Below, piece by piece: positions 53,103 through 62,370 of a stretch of 64,000 bases of DNA (position 1 is its first letter; each line of letters starts with the position of its first letter). Under the pieces are notes generated by a model. It searched no databases, had not been told where the DNA came from, and was given only the letters and a program-made list of their open reading frames with translations. A program made the position numbers and the translations under genes. The DNA is from Eleftheria terrae (lineage in GTDB: Bacteria; Pseudomonadota; Gammaproteobacteria; Burkholderiales; Burkholderiaceae_C). The stretch lies in NCBI RefSeq assembly GCF_030419005.1, contig NZ_CP106951.1:992001-1056000 (forward strand), read 5' to 3'.

Positions 53103-53218
53103 TGCGCGCCATGCGCCATGCGCCGTGCGCCATGCCGTGCGCCATGCCATGCGCCGTGCCATGCGCCATGCCGTGCGCCATGTGCCGTGCGCCCTGTGCC
53201 ACGAGCGATGTGCCATGA
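53103..53218. repeat. Degenerate array of 5- and 7-base units after the kinase gene
   Basis: About 115 bases are built almost wholly of RTGCGCC (7 bases) and RTGCC (5 bases) units, about 17 in all, decaying at the right end. It begins 22 bases after the kinase stop. The whole gap 53082-53437 has no convincing gene; frames through the array give low-complexity Arg/His/Ala/Met peptides. It looks like slippage-generated DNA. No dyad arrangement or terminator was seen in it. Confidence 0.75.
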
Positions 53219-53437
53219 GTCTGGGGCAATATGCCGCGCATCGCCCACCCCGCTTCCCGCGCCACCTGCCGGGAGCCGGCACGGCATGATAGACGCCTGC
53301 AAGGCAGGTCGCGAGGGCCCTCAGTGGACCCCAGCGGGCGCGACACCTGCAGGCCGGCCAGCGGCCGACAGGCGGCCTGCGCGGCAAGCCGGCGCCGAAC
53401 ACCGGCGGCTGCCGCGAGCGGTGGCCGCTGGCGGCGT

Positions 53438-54538
53438 TCAGGTCAGCCGGGTGTCCACATTGCGGTGTGCCAGCGAGAGGAACTCGGTCGACTGCATCTC
53501 GTGCAGCCGCGAGACGGTGCGTGGGAACTCGTGCGCCAGCGGGCCGTCGGTGTAGAGCTGCTCGGGCGGCACTTCGGCCGACAGCATCAGCTTGACGCGG
53601 CGGTCATACAGCACGTCCACCAGCCAGGTGAAGCGGCGGGCCTCGGATGCGAGCCGCGGCGACATGCGGGGCACGTTCGACAACAGCAGGGTGTGGAACT
53701 GGGTGGCCAGTTCCAGGTAGTCGTTCTGCGAGCGCGGCCCACCGCACAGCGTCTGGAAATCGAACCACACCACGCCGCCGGCGCGGCGCCGGGCGCGAAT
53801 CTCCCGGTGCTCGATATGGAGCAGCGGGTCCTCGTCACGTGCCTCGGCCAGGCGCTCGAAGGCCTGCTGCATCTGGGTGTCGGCCTCGATGCCCAGCGGC
53901 GTGTGGTACAGCTGCACCTGCTCCAGCGTGCGGCGCCGGTAGTCAGTGCCGTTATCGACGTTGATCACCTCCAGCTTGTCCTTCAGTAGCTCGATGGCCG
54001 GCAGGATACGGTCGCGATGCAGCCCGTTGGGATAGAGCTCGTCGGGATGGAAGTTGGACGTGGTGATGATGCTGACCCGGTTGTCGAACAAGGCCTGCAG
54101 CAGGCGGTGCAGGATCATCGCGTCGGTGACGTCCGCCACATGGAACTCGTCGAAGCAGATCAGCCGGTGCCGCCGCGCGATGCGCCGGCCCAACTCGTCC
54201 AGCGGGTCGGCCATGCCCTTCAGCTCGGCCAGCTCGCGATGCACCTCGCGCATGAACTCGTGGAAATGCAGTCGCGTCTTGCGCTGCACCGGCACGGCGT
54301 TGAAGAAGCAGTCCATCAGGAAGCTCTTGCCCCGCCCCACCCCACCGAACATGTAGACGCCCCTGGGCAGCGGCGGGCGCCGCAGCAGCTTGGTCAGCGC
54401 ATTGGAGCGGCGGGCCTTGTAGTCCACCCACTCGTCGTAGCAGCGCTGCAGCGCCTCGATGGCGCGCAGCTGCGCCGGATCGCTGCGATAGCCGCGCTCC
54501 TTCAGCGTCTGTTCGTACAGCTCGGTAACGGTGACCAT
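53438..54538 (-). CDS. zapE: Cell division protein ZapE (AFG1-like ATPase)
   Basis: The 366-residue AFG1-family ATPase has Walker A GGVGRGKS (residues 65-72) and Walker B LICFDEFHV. In E. coli ZapE binds FtsZ and is needed under low oxygen or heat; eukaryotic AFG1 helps mitochondrial protein turnover. The order sucA-odhB-lpdA-zapE is common in Burkholderiales. A terminator-like hairpin lies between lpdA and zapE. Confidence 0.92.
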   Translation of the reverse strand: MVTVTELYEQTLKERGYRSDPAQLRAIEALQRCYDEWVDYKARRSNALTKLLRRPPLPRGVYMFGGVGRGKSFLMDCFFNAVPVQRKTRLHFHEFMREVHRELAELKGMADPLDELGRRIARRHRLICFDEFHVADVTDAMILHRLLQALFDNRVSIITTSNFHPDELYPNGLHRDRILPAIELLKDKLEVINVDNGTDYRRRTLEQVQLYHTPLGIEADTQMQQAFERLAEARDEDPLLHIEHREIRARRRAGGVVWFDFQTLCGGPRSQNDYLELATQFHTLLLSNVPRMSPRLASEARRFTWLVDVLYDRRVKLMLSAEVPPEQLYTDGPLAHEFPRTVSRLHEMQSTEFLSLAHRNVDTRLT

Positions 54539-54581
54539 CGAAACCTGTTGTCGTTGTTCGCCGGCTCCTGGGAGCGCGCGT

Positions 54582-54607
54582 GAAAAGGGCGACCCGCAAG
54601 TCGCCCT
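54582..54607 (-). terminator. Terminator between lpdA and zapE
   Basis: AGGGCGAC (minus strand, 54607-54600) pairs with GTCGCCCT (54593-54586) around a 6-base loop and is followed by four T residues counting the last stem base (54586-54583). It lies 85 bases after the lpdA stop and 43 bases before the zapE start, so it probably ends or weakens the sucA-odhB-lpdA transcript. Confidence 0.65.
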
Positions 54608-54691
54608 CCGTCCCGGTGATGCAGGGGCCGCTGCCGCCGCGGGCCCACCGGCTCAGGCCGGTAGGCCGGGCAGCGGCGCCCCGGCCAAGGC

Positions 54692-56119
54692 TCAGAAGTT
54701 GAGCGTGCGCTTGTCCACCGCCAGGGCGGCTTCCTTGGTCGCCTCGCTCAGCGACGGGTGGGCGTGGCAGATGCGCGCGATGTCTTCGGCGCTCGCCTTG
54801 AACTCCATCGCCACCACGCTCTCGGCGATCAGTTCCGAGGCGTAGGGGCCGATGATGTGCACGCCCAGGATCTCGTCGGTCTTGGCGTCCGCCAGGAACT
54901 TCACCAGGCCGGTGGTGTCGCCCAGCGCCCGCGCGCGACCGTTGGCCAGGAAGGGGAAGCTGCCGGCCTTGTAGGCACGACCGGCGGCCTTCAGCTGCTG
55001 CTCGGTCTGGCCCACCCAGGCGATTTCCGGGTGGGTGTAGATGACCCAGGGCACGGTGTTGAAGTTGACGTGGCCATGCTGGCCGGCAATGCGCTCGGCC
55101 ACCGCCACGCCTTCTTCCTCGGCCTTGTGCGCGAGCATCGGGCCGCGCACCACGTCACCCACCGCCCAGACATTGGGCAGGTTGGTCTTGCAGTCGTCGT
55201 CCACCACGATGGCGCCGCGCTCGTCCAGCTTCAGGCCCACTGCCTCGGGGTTCAGGCCGATGGTGTTCGGCACCCGGCCGATCGAGACGATCAGCTTGTC
55301 CACCGACAGGATCTGCGAGCCGCCCTTGGCATCGACATAGTTCACCGCCACGCCTTCACCGTCGGTCTTCACCTCGGCGATCTTCACGCCCAGCTCGATC
55401 TTCAGGCCCTGCTTGGTGAAGATCTTCAGCGCTTCCTTGGCAATCTGCTCGTCCACCGCGCCGAGGAAGGTCGGCAGCGCTTCCAGCACCGTCACCTCGG
55501 CGCCCAGGCGGCGCCACACCGAGCCCATCTCCAGGCCGATGACGCCGGAGCCGATCACGCCCAGCTTCTTCGGCACCGCCGGGATGCGCAGGGCACCGTC
55601 GTTGGAGAGGATCTTGTCCTCGTCGAAGGCCGCGCCCGGCAGGGCGCGTGCGTTCGAGCCGGTGGCCACGATGATGTGCTTGCCGACCAGGGTGTCCTCG
55701 GTCGTGCCGCTGACCTTGATCTCATAGCCGCCCTCCACCGCCTTGGCAAAGGAGCCGCGGCCGTGGAAGAAGCTGACCTTGTTCTTCTTGAACAGGTAGA
55801 GGATGCCGTCGTTGTTCTGCTTCACGACGGTGTCCTTGCGGCCCAGCATCTTCGCCACGTCCATCGACAGGTTGGACAGCGAGATGCCGTGGTCGGCGAA
55901 GGAGTGGCCGGCCTGCTCGAAATGCTCGGAGGACTGCAGCAGCGCCTTCGAGGGAATGCAGCCGACGTTGGTGCAGGTGCCGCCCGGGGCCGGGCCGCCC
56001 TTGCTGTTCTTCCATTCGTCGATGCAGGCGGTGTTGAAGCCCAGTTGGGCCGCGCGGATGGCGGCGATGTAGCCGCCGGGGCCGCCGCCGATGACGATGA
56101 CGTCGAATTGTTTGCTCAT
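54692..56119 (-). CDS. lpdA: Dihydrolipoyl dehydrogenase (E3)
   Basis: E3 reoxidises the dihydrolipoyl groups of the 2-oxoglutarate complex, passing electrons through FAD to NAD+. The 475-residue protein shows the FAD motif GGGPGGY (11-17), the redox disulphide [13 protein letters not shown] (C49, C54), the NAD motif [12 protein letters not shown] and the C-terminal active-site His in HAHPSLSEA. It follows odhB by 10 bases. Confidence 0.96.
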   Translation of the reverse strand: MSKQFDVIVIGGGPGGYIAAIRAAQLGFNTACIDEWKNSKGGPAPGGTCTNVGCIPSKALLQSSEHFEQAGHSFADHGISLSNLSMDVAKMLGRKDTVVKQNNDGILYLFKKNKVSFFHGRGSFAKAVEGGYEIKVSGTTEDTLVGKHIIVATGSNARALPGAAFDEDKILSNDGALRIPAVPKKLGVIGSGVIGLEMGSVWRRLGAEVTVLEALPTFLGAVDEQIAKEALKIFTKQGLKIELGVKIAEVKTDGEGVAVNYVDAKGGSQILSVDKLIVSIGRVPNTIGLNPEAVGLKLDERGAIVVDDDCKTNLPNVWAVGDVVRGPMLAHKAEEEGVAVAERIAGQHGHVNFNTVPWVIYTHPEIAWVGQTEQQLKAAGRAYKAGSFPFLANGRARALGDTTGLVKFLADAKTDEILGVHIIGPYASELIAESVVAMEFKASAEDIARICHAHPSLSEATKEAALAVDKRTLNF

Positions 56120-56129
56120 CGTCGGGTCC

Positions 56130-57410
56130 TCAGATGTCGAACAGCAGGCGGGCCGGATCTTCCAGCGCTTCCTTCATGGCCACCAGGCCCAGCACGGCTT
56201 CGCGGCCGTCGATGATGCGGTGGTCATAGGACATGGCCAGGTAGTTGATCGGACGGATCACGATCTGGCCGTTCTCCACCACCGGGCGGTCCTTGGTGGC
56301 GTGCACGCCCAGGATGGCCGACTGCGGCGGGTTGATGATGGGGGTGGACAGCATCGAGCCGAACACGCCGCCGTTGGAGATGGAGAAGGTGCCGCCCGAG
56401 AGGTCCTCGAGGCCCAGCTTGCCGTCCTTGGCCTTCTGGCCGAATTCGGCGATCTTCTTCTCGATCTCGGCGAAGGTCATCTGGTCGACGTTGCGCAGGA
56501 TGGGCACCACCAGGCCGCGCGGCGAGCCGACGGCAATGCCGATGTCGAAGTAGCCGTGGTAGACGATGTCGTTGCCGTCCACCGAGGCGTTGAGCACCGG
56601 GTACTTCTTCAGCGCATGCACCGCCGCCTTGACGAAGAAGCTCATGAAGCCGAGCTTGACGCCGTGCTCCTTCTCGAACTTCTCCTGGAACTTCTTGCGC
56701 ATCTCCATCACCGGCGCCATGTTCACTTCGTTGAACGTGGTCAGGATGGCGTTGGTGGCTTGCGACTGCAGCAGGCGCTCGGCCACGCGGGCACGCAGGC
56801 GGCTCATCGGCACGCGCTGCTCAGGGCGGTCGCCCAGGTTGGCCACCGGCGCGGCCACGGCCGGCAGGGGCTTGGCGACGGCGGGTGCCGCCGGGACCTG
56901 CACCGGTGCGGGCACCGCAGCGGCGGGCTTGGCACCGCCTTCGATCGCGCCCAGCACGTCACCCTTGGTGATGCGGCCGTCCTTGCCGGTGCCGGCCACC
57001 GAGCCGGCGGTCAGGTGGTTCTCGGCCATCAGCTTGGCGGCAGCGGGCATCGCCACGTCGGACTTGCTGCCGCCCGTCGCGGCGGCAGGCGCTGCCGGCG
57101 ACGCCGCAGCAGGCGCCGGCGCCGCAGCAGCCGGAGCACTGGCAGCGGGAGCGGCTGCACCGGCCTTGCCTTCGGTGTCGATCTTGGCGATGACCTGGTC
57201 GGAGGTGACGGTGCCGCCGTCAGCCACCACCAGCTCACCCATCACGCCGGCGGCAGGCGCCGGCACTTCCAGCACGACCTTGTCGGTTTCGATCTCGATC
57301 AGGATTTCGTCCTGGGCCACGGCTTCGCCGGGCTTCTTCTTCCATTGCAGCAGGGTGGCTTCGGCCACCGATTCGGAGAGCTGCGGAACCTTGACTTCTA
57401 CGATTGCCAT
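56130..57410 (-). CDS. odhB: Dihydrolipoamide succinyltransferase (E2 of 2-oxoglutarate dehydrogenase)
   Basis: The 426-residue E2 has a lipoyl domain with the lipoylated K44 in [12 protein letters not shown] and an Ala/Pro-rich linker. A peripheral-subunit-binding domain (about 113-152, [19 protein letters not shown]) and the catalytic domain follow, ending in [12 protein letters not shown] with the active-site His. It transfers the succinyl group to CoA. Confidence 0.96.
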   Translation of the reverse strand: MAIVEVKVPQLSESVAEATLLQWKKKPGEAVAQDEILIEIETDKVVLEVPAPAAGVMGELVVADGGTVTSDQVIAKIDTEGKAGAAAPAASAPAAAAPAPAAASPAAPAAATGGSKSDVAMPAAAKLMAENHLTAGSVAGTGKDGRITKGDVLGAIEGGAKPAAAVPAPVQVPAAPAVAKPLPAVAAPVANLGDRPEQRVPMSRLRARVAERLLQSQATNAILTTFNEVNMAPVMEMRKKFQEKFEKEHGVKLGFMSFFVKAAVHALKKYPVLNASVDGNDIVYHGYFDIGIAVGSPRGLVVPILRNVDQMTFAEIEKKIAEFGQKAKDGKLGLEDLSGGTFSISNGGVFGSMLSTPIINPPQSAILGVHATKDRPVVENGQIVIRPINYLAMSYDHRIIDGREAVLGLVAMKEALEDPARLLFDI

Positions 57411-57514
57411 AACGTGTCTTTCGATGTCTGTGATGCGGCGCGGCCGGCCCCTGGCCCGGCGCCGCGCAGGCGGTCAGGCGGGGCAGGCGGCGCCCGCCCC
57501 GACCGCGAAGCTGC

Positions 57515-60382
57515 TTATTTGGTGAGGACGAAACCCTTGAGCTTGGCGAAGGCCTGGTCGAGCAGCGCCTTCTGTTGCTCCTGGTGCAGGTGGGCGTAGC
57601 CCACTGCCGGCGAAGCCGAGGCCGGACGGCCGGCATAACCCAGCTTCTGGCCTTCGCTCATGTTCTCGTGGATGTAGTGCTGCACGAAGAACCAGGCGCC
57701 CTGGTTTTGCGGCTCGTCCTGGCACCACACGACATCGACCAGGTTGGGGTACTTCTTCAGCTCGGCCGCGAAGGCCTTGTGCGGGAAGGGATAGAGCTGC
57801 TCGACGCGGATGATGGCAACGTCGGCAGCCTTCTTCTCCTCGCGCTTCTTGACCAGGTCGTAGTAGACCTTGCCCGAGCAGGCGATGACGCGCTTGACCT
57901 TGGCCGCATCCACCTGCGGGTTCAGCTCGCCGATGACCGTGCGGAACTCGCCCTTGGTGAACTCGGCCAGCGGCGAGGTGGCGTCCTTGTTCCGCAGCAG
58001 CGACTTCGGCGTCATGATGACCAGCGGCTTGCGGAACATGCGCACCTGCTGGCGGCGCAGCACGTGGAAGATCTGGCTGGCGGTGGTGGGCTGCACGACC
58101 TGGATGTTGTTGTCCGCGGCCAGCTGCATGAAGCGCTCCAGGCGGGCCGAGGAGTGCTCGGGGCCCTGGCCTTCGTAGCCGTGCGGCAGCATCAGGGTCA
58201 GGCCGTTGGCACGACCCCACTTCACTTCGCCGGAGGCGATGAACTGGTCGATCACCACCTGGGCGCCGTTGACGAAGTCGCCGAACTGCGCTTCCCAGAT
58301 CACCAGGGTGTTGGGGTCGGCGCTGGCATAGCCGTATTCGAAGCCGAGCACCGCTTCCTCGGAGAGGATGGAGTCGATGACGACGAACGGAGCCTGGTTG
58401 TCGGCCACGTTCTGCAGCGGGATGTAGCTGCCCTCGTCCCACTTCTCGCGGTTCTGGTCATGCAGCACGGCATGGCGGTGCACGAAGGTGCCGCGGCCGC
58501 AGTCCTCGCCCGACAGGCGCACCGGGTAGCCGCTGGCCACCAGCGAGGCGAAGGCCAGGTGCTCGCCCATGCCCCAGTCGACGTTGATCTCGCCACGGCC
58601 CATCGCGGCGCGGTCGGCGATGACCTTCTCGACCAGCGGGTGCACCTTGAAGTTGCTCGGGATGGTGGTGATGCGCTCGGCCAGGCGCTTGACCTCGGCC
58701 AGCGGCAGCGCGGTGTCGGCCGCGTCGGTCCACTTCTTGCCGAGGAAGGGCGACCAGTCCACCGCGTACTTGCTCTTGTAGTCGGTCAGCACCGGGTCGA
58801 CCGTGTGCTTGCCGGCGTCCATCGCGGCGCGGTAGGCCTTGGCCATCTCGTCGGCCTCGTCGCCGGCGATGGCGCCCTGCGTGCTCAGCTTGTCGGCGTA
58901 GAGCTTGCGGGTACCGGGGTGGGCCGCGATCTTCTTGTACATCAGCGGCTGGGTCAGCGAAGGGGTGTCCTGCTCGTTGTGGCCCAGCTTGCGGAAGCAG
59001 ACGATGTCGACCACCACGTCCTTGTTGAACTCCTGGCGGTAGTCGAGCGCCAGCTGCGTGGCCAGCACCACAGCCTCGGGGTCATCGCCGTTCACGTGCA
59101 GCACCGGGGCCTCGATCATCTTGACGACGTCGGTGCAGTACAGCGTCGAGCGGCTGTCGCGCGGGTCGGAGGTGGTGAAGCCGATCTGGTTGTTGATGAC
59201 GATGTGCACCGTGCCGCCCGTGTAGTAGCCACGGGTCTGGGCCAGCGCCAGCGTTTCCATCACGACGCCCTGGCCGGCGAAGGCCGCGTCGCCGTGCACC
59301 AGCACCGGCAGCACCTGGTCGCCAGCCTTGTCGCCGCGGCGGTCCATGCGGGCCTTGACCGAGCCTTCGACCACCGGGTTGACGATCTCCAGGTGCGAGG
59401 GGTTGAAGGCCAGGCTCAGGTGCACCGGGCCGCCAGGGGTGGAGACGTCGCTGGAGAAGCCCTGGTGGTACTTGACGTCGCCGGCCGGCAGGTCTTCGGG
59501 CGCGGTGTGGTCGAACTCGGAGAACAGGTCGCGCGGGGTCTTGCCCAGCGTGTTCACCAGCACATTCAGGCGGCCGCGGTGGGCCATGCCGATGACGATT
59601 TCCTGCACGCCCTTTTCGCCGGCGCGCTTGATCAGCTCGTCCATCGAGGCGATGAAGCTCTCGCCGCCTTCCAGCGAGAAGCGCTTCTGGCCGACGTACT
59701 TCGTGTGCAGGTAGCGCTCCAGGCCTTCGGCGGCGGTCAGGCGCTCGAGGATGGCCTTCTTCTTCTCGGCGGTGAAGACCGGCTTGGAGCGGATGCTTTC
59801 GAGCTGCTGCTGCCACCAGCGCTTTTCAGCCGGCTCGGTGATGTGCATGAACTCGGCGCCAATGGTGCCGCAGTAGGTCTCGCGCAAGGCCTGCACGATC
59901 TCGCGCAGCGTCATCTGCTCGGCCTTGGTGAAGTAGGTGTTCGTCGCGCTGAACGTGATGTCCATGTCGGACTCGCTCAGGTCGTAGAACGCCGGCTCCA
60001 GCTCGGGGATGCGGGGGCGCTCCTGGCGCTTGAGCGGGTCGAGGTCGGCCCAGCGGGAGCCGAGGAAGCGATAGGCAGCGATGAGGGACTGGACGTGGAC
60101 CTGCTTGCGCGCCACGGCCAGGTCGGCACTGCTGGCCTTGACCGCGAAGGCGTTGGACTTGGCGCGCTGGGCGAAGGATTCGATCACCGGCGCATGCGGC
60201 ACGTCACGCGCTTCGGAGCCGTCGGCGGCGGGGACGTTCTGCAGCGCATCGAAGTAGGCACGCCAGTTGTCCGGCACCGAGCCGGGGTTGTCGAGATAGG
60301 CCTCGTACAACTCTTCCACATAGGGCGCATTGCCCCCGAACAGGTACGAGTTCGACCTGTATTGCTGCATCATTTCGCTCAC
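57515..60382 (-). CDS. sucA: 2-oxoglutarate dehydrogenase E1 component
   Basis: This 955-residue thiamine-diphosphate enzyme decarboxylates 2-oxoglutarate in the TCA cycle. The N-terminus SNSYLFGGNAPYVEELYEAY and the blocks GMAHRGRLNVLVNTLGK, HGDAAFAGQGVV and LPHGYEGQGPEHSSARLERF are diagnostic. The start is GTG at 60382 (SEMMQQY) or the ATG three codons later; both lie beside a GGTGAAAGGTGAG-like ribosome site. It is the first gene of sucA-odhB-lpdA. Confidence 0.97.
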   Translation of the reverse strand: MSEMMQQYRSNSYLFGGNAPYVEELYEAYLDNPGSVPDNWRAYFDALQNVPAADGSEARDVPHAPVIESFAQRAKSNAFAVKASSADLAVARKQVHVQSLIAAYRFLGSRWADLDPLKRQERPRIPELEPAFYDLSESDMDITFSATNTYFTKAEQMTLREIVQALRETYCGTIGAEFMHITEPAEKRWWQQQLESIRSKPVFTAEKKKAILERLTAAEGLERYLHTKYVGQKRFSLEGGESFIASMDELIKRAGEKGVQEIVIGMAHRGRLNVLVNTLGKTPRDLFSEFDHTAPEDLPAGDVKYHQGFSSDVSTPGGPVHLSLAFNPSHLEIVNPVVEGSVKARMDRRGDKAGDQVLPVLVHGDAAFAGQGVVMETLALAQTRGYYTGGTVHIVINNQIGFTTSDPRDSRSTLYCTDVVKMIEAPVLHVNGDDPEAVVLATQLALDYRQEFNKDVVVDIVCFRKLGHNEQDTPSLTQPLMYKKIAAHPGTRKLYADKLSTQGAIAGDEADEMAKAYRAAMDAGKHTVDPVLTDYKSKYAVDWSPFLGKKWTDAADTALPLAEVKRLAERITTIPSNFKVHPLVEKVIADRAAMGRGEINVDWGMGEHLAFASLVASGYPVRLSGEDCGRGTFVHRHAVLHDQNREKWDEGSYIPLQNVADNQAPFVVIDSILSEEAVLGFEYGYASADPNTLVIWEAQFGDFVNGAQVVIDQFIASGEVKWGRANGLTLMLPHGYEGQGPEHSSARLERFMQLAADNNIQVVQPTTASQIFHVLRRQQVRMFRKPLVIMTPKSLLRNKDATSPLAEFTKGEFRTVIGELNPQVDAAKVKRVIACSGKVYYDLVKKREEKKAADVAIIRVEQLYPFPHKAFAAELKKYPNLVDVVWCQDEPQNQGAWFFVQHYIHENMSEGQKLGYAGRPASASPAVGYAHLHQEQQKALLDQAFAKLKGFVLTK

Positions 60383-60675
60383 CTTTCACCCCGGTTTCCA
60401 GGGCTGTTGGCTGGTTGGACAACCTTCCGCGACACGGCTTGACCGGTTGGCGGATTGCGACCCGCCTTTCATCTGGAATCAATACAGAAACCAGCAAAGG
60501 GGACGGGAAGGACCTGCTTTTCAGACGGCGCACTCTAACACCGTTGTAACTCGCTCGCCACTGCGGCAACTGCTTAGCATGTGAAGCATCTGGCGGATGC
60601 CAGGGCCGGCACGGCCGCCGCGATGCCTCGCCGCAACCGGCGGGACAGGCATCGCGACGGCAGCCACGATGGGCT
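60383..60675. promoter_or_regulatory. Upstream region of sucA
   Basis: This 293-base gap contains no gene and must hold the sucA promoter (minus strand). AT-richer stretches are at about 60475-60500 and 60530-60560. No hexamer pair good enough to name was found, and there is no obvious operator. It also contains the end of the convergent-free lipoprotein transcript from the right. Confidence 0.35.
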
Positions 60676-60954
60676 TCAGCGCGCGGCGCCGCCGCTGGCC
60701 GAGGAAGCCGCCGCTGCGGGTTGCGAAGCGGCGGACTGCGGCGCCTCGGCGGCCGCCGGCAACCGGGTGGTGCCGCCGATGCCGACACCAACGCCGCCCC
60801 GCCCCACCCCGACCGTGCCGCCGATGCGGCCGTCCGAGCCGATGGACACGCCGACGCCGCCGAAGCCGACCGGCACCGACAGGCCCACGCCAACCGAACT
60901 GCAGGCGCCGAGCAGGGGCACGGCGATGAAGAAGGAAACCAGGCTGCGTCGCAT
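60676..60954 (-). CDS. Small glycine/valine-rich lipoprotein, function unknown
   Basis: The 92-residue protein starts MRRSLVSFFIAVPLLGAC, a lipoprotein signal peptide with lipidated C18. A periodic GVGVG-type segment (about 20-65) alternating Gly with Val, Ser and Ile follows, then an Ala/Ser-rich tail. Such alternation suggests a beta structure on the membrane. The lipobox and composition support a real gene, but I do not recognise the family. Confidence 0.65.
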   Translation of the reverse strand: MRRSLVSFFIAVPLLGACSSVGVGLSVPVGFGGVGVSIGSDGRIGGTVGVGRGGVGVGIGGTTRLPAAAEAPQSAASQPAAAASSASGGAAR

Positions 60955-61289
60955 GCGGGCATGTTAGGACTGATTCACATCGAAGTCATCCTTGCGCCGG
61001 CGAACCCTGTTGGCAGCGTTGGCGCCTCGTCCCGCCTGGCAGGCCGGGCGGTTTCGTGCTCTCGCGGCGAAGGGCCGCTGCGGCGCCCCGCGGCCCCATG
61101 CCGGTGGTCCGGCATAGGGAATGAGAGGCAGGCGGCCGATGCGGCGACGGCTCCAGAGGCGGCAGGCGGTCGCCGGCACGCTTGAGTGACAGCCCCCGAG
61201 GGCAGCCGGCGGGCAGCAAAAAGGGCGGCCGAAGCCGCCCTTTTTGCCGGCAGCCACACGGGCTGCCAGCTTGGCCGAGCCGTGCAGGC
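60955..61289. other. Gap with hairpins between lipoprotein and Tim44-like genes
   Basis: No gene is supported in these 335 bases. Besides the terminator at 61218-61245 there is a 7-bp hairpin, ATGCCGG (61098-61104) and CCGGCAT (61109-61115), with a 4-base loop and no T run. The lipoprotein promoter should lie here. Confidence 0.45.
61218..61245. terminator. Bidirectional intrinsic terminator after the Tim44-like gene
   Basis: Five A residues, GGGCGGC (61223-61229), loop CGAA, GCCGCCC (61234-61240) and five T residues form a symmetric terminator active on both strands. It lies 45 bases after the stop of the gene ending at 61290. Confidence 0.85.
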
Positions 61290-62252
61290 TCAGGATGCCT
61301 GCGTGATGCCGGCAATGGCCCAGTCGCGGCTCTCGTCGAGCGGGCGCACGAAGTGCCACAGCTCGTTGAACGGCTCGGCCGGCGCCTCGGCCGCCTCGCG
61401 GATGAGGCCGTGGAAGCGCACCGTCACCACCCACTGGCCGTTCTCTTGCGCCGGGTGGATCACCTCGGCCTCGAGTTGCAGCACGTCGGTGCGCTGTGCG
61501 GCGCCCTGGCGCTCCTGCAGGTCCAGGCGCAGCGAGGCAAACAGCTCCGGTGTCGTGAACTTGCGCAGGTCGTCCACTTCCTGGGCATCGTTGGCCGCCT
61601 GCAGGCGGATGAACAGCATCTTCGCCACGCGCTCGAAGCCTTGCGCATCAAAGCCGGGAACGGCGACGCCGGCCGGTGCCGAAGCGCCCTTGCCGAGCGA
61701 GATGCCGCCCGCCGCAGCGGCAGAGACCGGCTTGAATTCGCCAGCGGTGCGCTGCATCGGCTGCGCGGCTGCCGGGGTACCGAACGGCGCGGGGCCGCTG
61801 CCGCCGTGCGCATGCGCGCCGGCCAACTGCATGCCAGCCGGAGCCTGGCGCGCCGCACCGCCGCCGAAGCGGCGCATCAGGAAGCGGATGACGAAGAACA
61901 GCGCGGCCGCCATCAGCATCATGGTCAGCATGTTGGCCATGCCTTCGCCGAGGCCGAAATGGCTGAGCAGCGCGGCAATGCCGAGGCCCGCAGCGATGCC
62001 GGCGACCGGGCCCAGCCATGAGCGCTTGCCCGGCGCTGCAGCGGCGGCACCGGCAGCCGCCGGCACGCCAGGCGACGCCTGGTTGGGGTTGGCCGGGGTG
62101 GCCGGTGTGTTGTCAGGGGTGCGCGGGGGCATCTGGCGTTGCATGCCGGCGCTCTTGCCGCCGCCAATGCGCTTGGCCTCGGCCTCGGACGGCAGGCCGC
62201 CGAAACCCAGCCCGGCGACGGCAATCGACAGGGCGAGCAGGAAGGATTTCAT
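61290..62252 (-). CDS. Tim44-like domain membrane protein
   Basis: The 320-residue protein has an N-terminal signal segment (about 1-24) and a Pro/Ala-rich linker. Two close hydrophobic segments (about 77-95 and 100-120) and a C-terminal Tim44-like domain (about 175-318, FERVAKMLFIRLQAANDAQE then VRFHGLIREA) follow. Tim44 domains bind membranes and translocation machinery in mitochondria; the bacterial role is unknown. The ATG has AGGAGA upstream. It is divergent from the LysR-type gene. Confidence 0.85.
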   Translation of the reverse strand: MKSFLLALSIAVAGLGFGGLPSEAEAKRIGGGKSAGMQRQMPPRTPDNTPATPANPNQASPGVPAAAGAAAAAPGKRSWLGPVAGIAAGLGIAALLSHFGLGEGMANMLTMMLMAAALFFVIRFLMRRFGGGAARQAPAGMQLAGAHAHGGSGPAPFGTPAAAQPMQRTAGEFKPVSAAAAGGISLGKGASAPAGVAVPGFDAQGFERVAKMLFIRLQAANDAQEVDDLRKFTTPELFASLRLDLQERQGAAQRTDVLQLEAEVIHPAQENGQWVVTVRFHGLIREAAEAPAEPFNELWHFVRPLDESRDWAIAGITQAS

Positions 62253-62370
62253 CAGTCAGGTCTCCTTGCATTGATGAAGGGATGAGGCGATTGCCGAAGA
62301 TAGGCAAGAATTGCTTCTGAAAAAACATAGGTTTCGCAGAAGGATACTTCGGAATTCCCGAACTTGAAGC
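62253..62370. promoter_or_regulatory. Divergent control region with two palindromes
   Basis: Between the Tim44-like gene and the LysR-type gene lie two perfect inverted repeats. TTGCC (62291-62295) and GGCAA (62303-62307) have a 7-base spacer. TTCGG (62348-62352) and CCGAA (62358-62362) have a 5-base spacer. Short dyads in a divergent gap are typical binding sites of LysR-type regulators; the second ends 8 bases before the regulator's own ATG, as in autorepression. Confidence 0.5.

Noticed and set aside
53103..53218. Possible CRISPR array
   Set aside because: Units are 5-7 bases with no 25-40 base repeat, no spacers and no cas genes nearby.
57575..60442. 955-codon plus-strand open frame opposite sucA
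   Set aside because: High GC content with codon-position bias leaves long antisense frames open. The sequence is low-complexity His/Arg/Leu/Val-rich without domains, and sucA on the other strand is certain.
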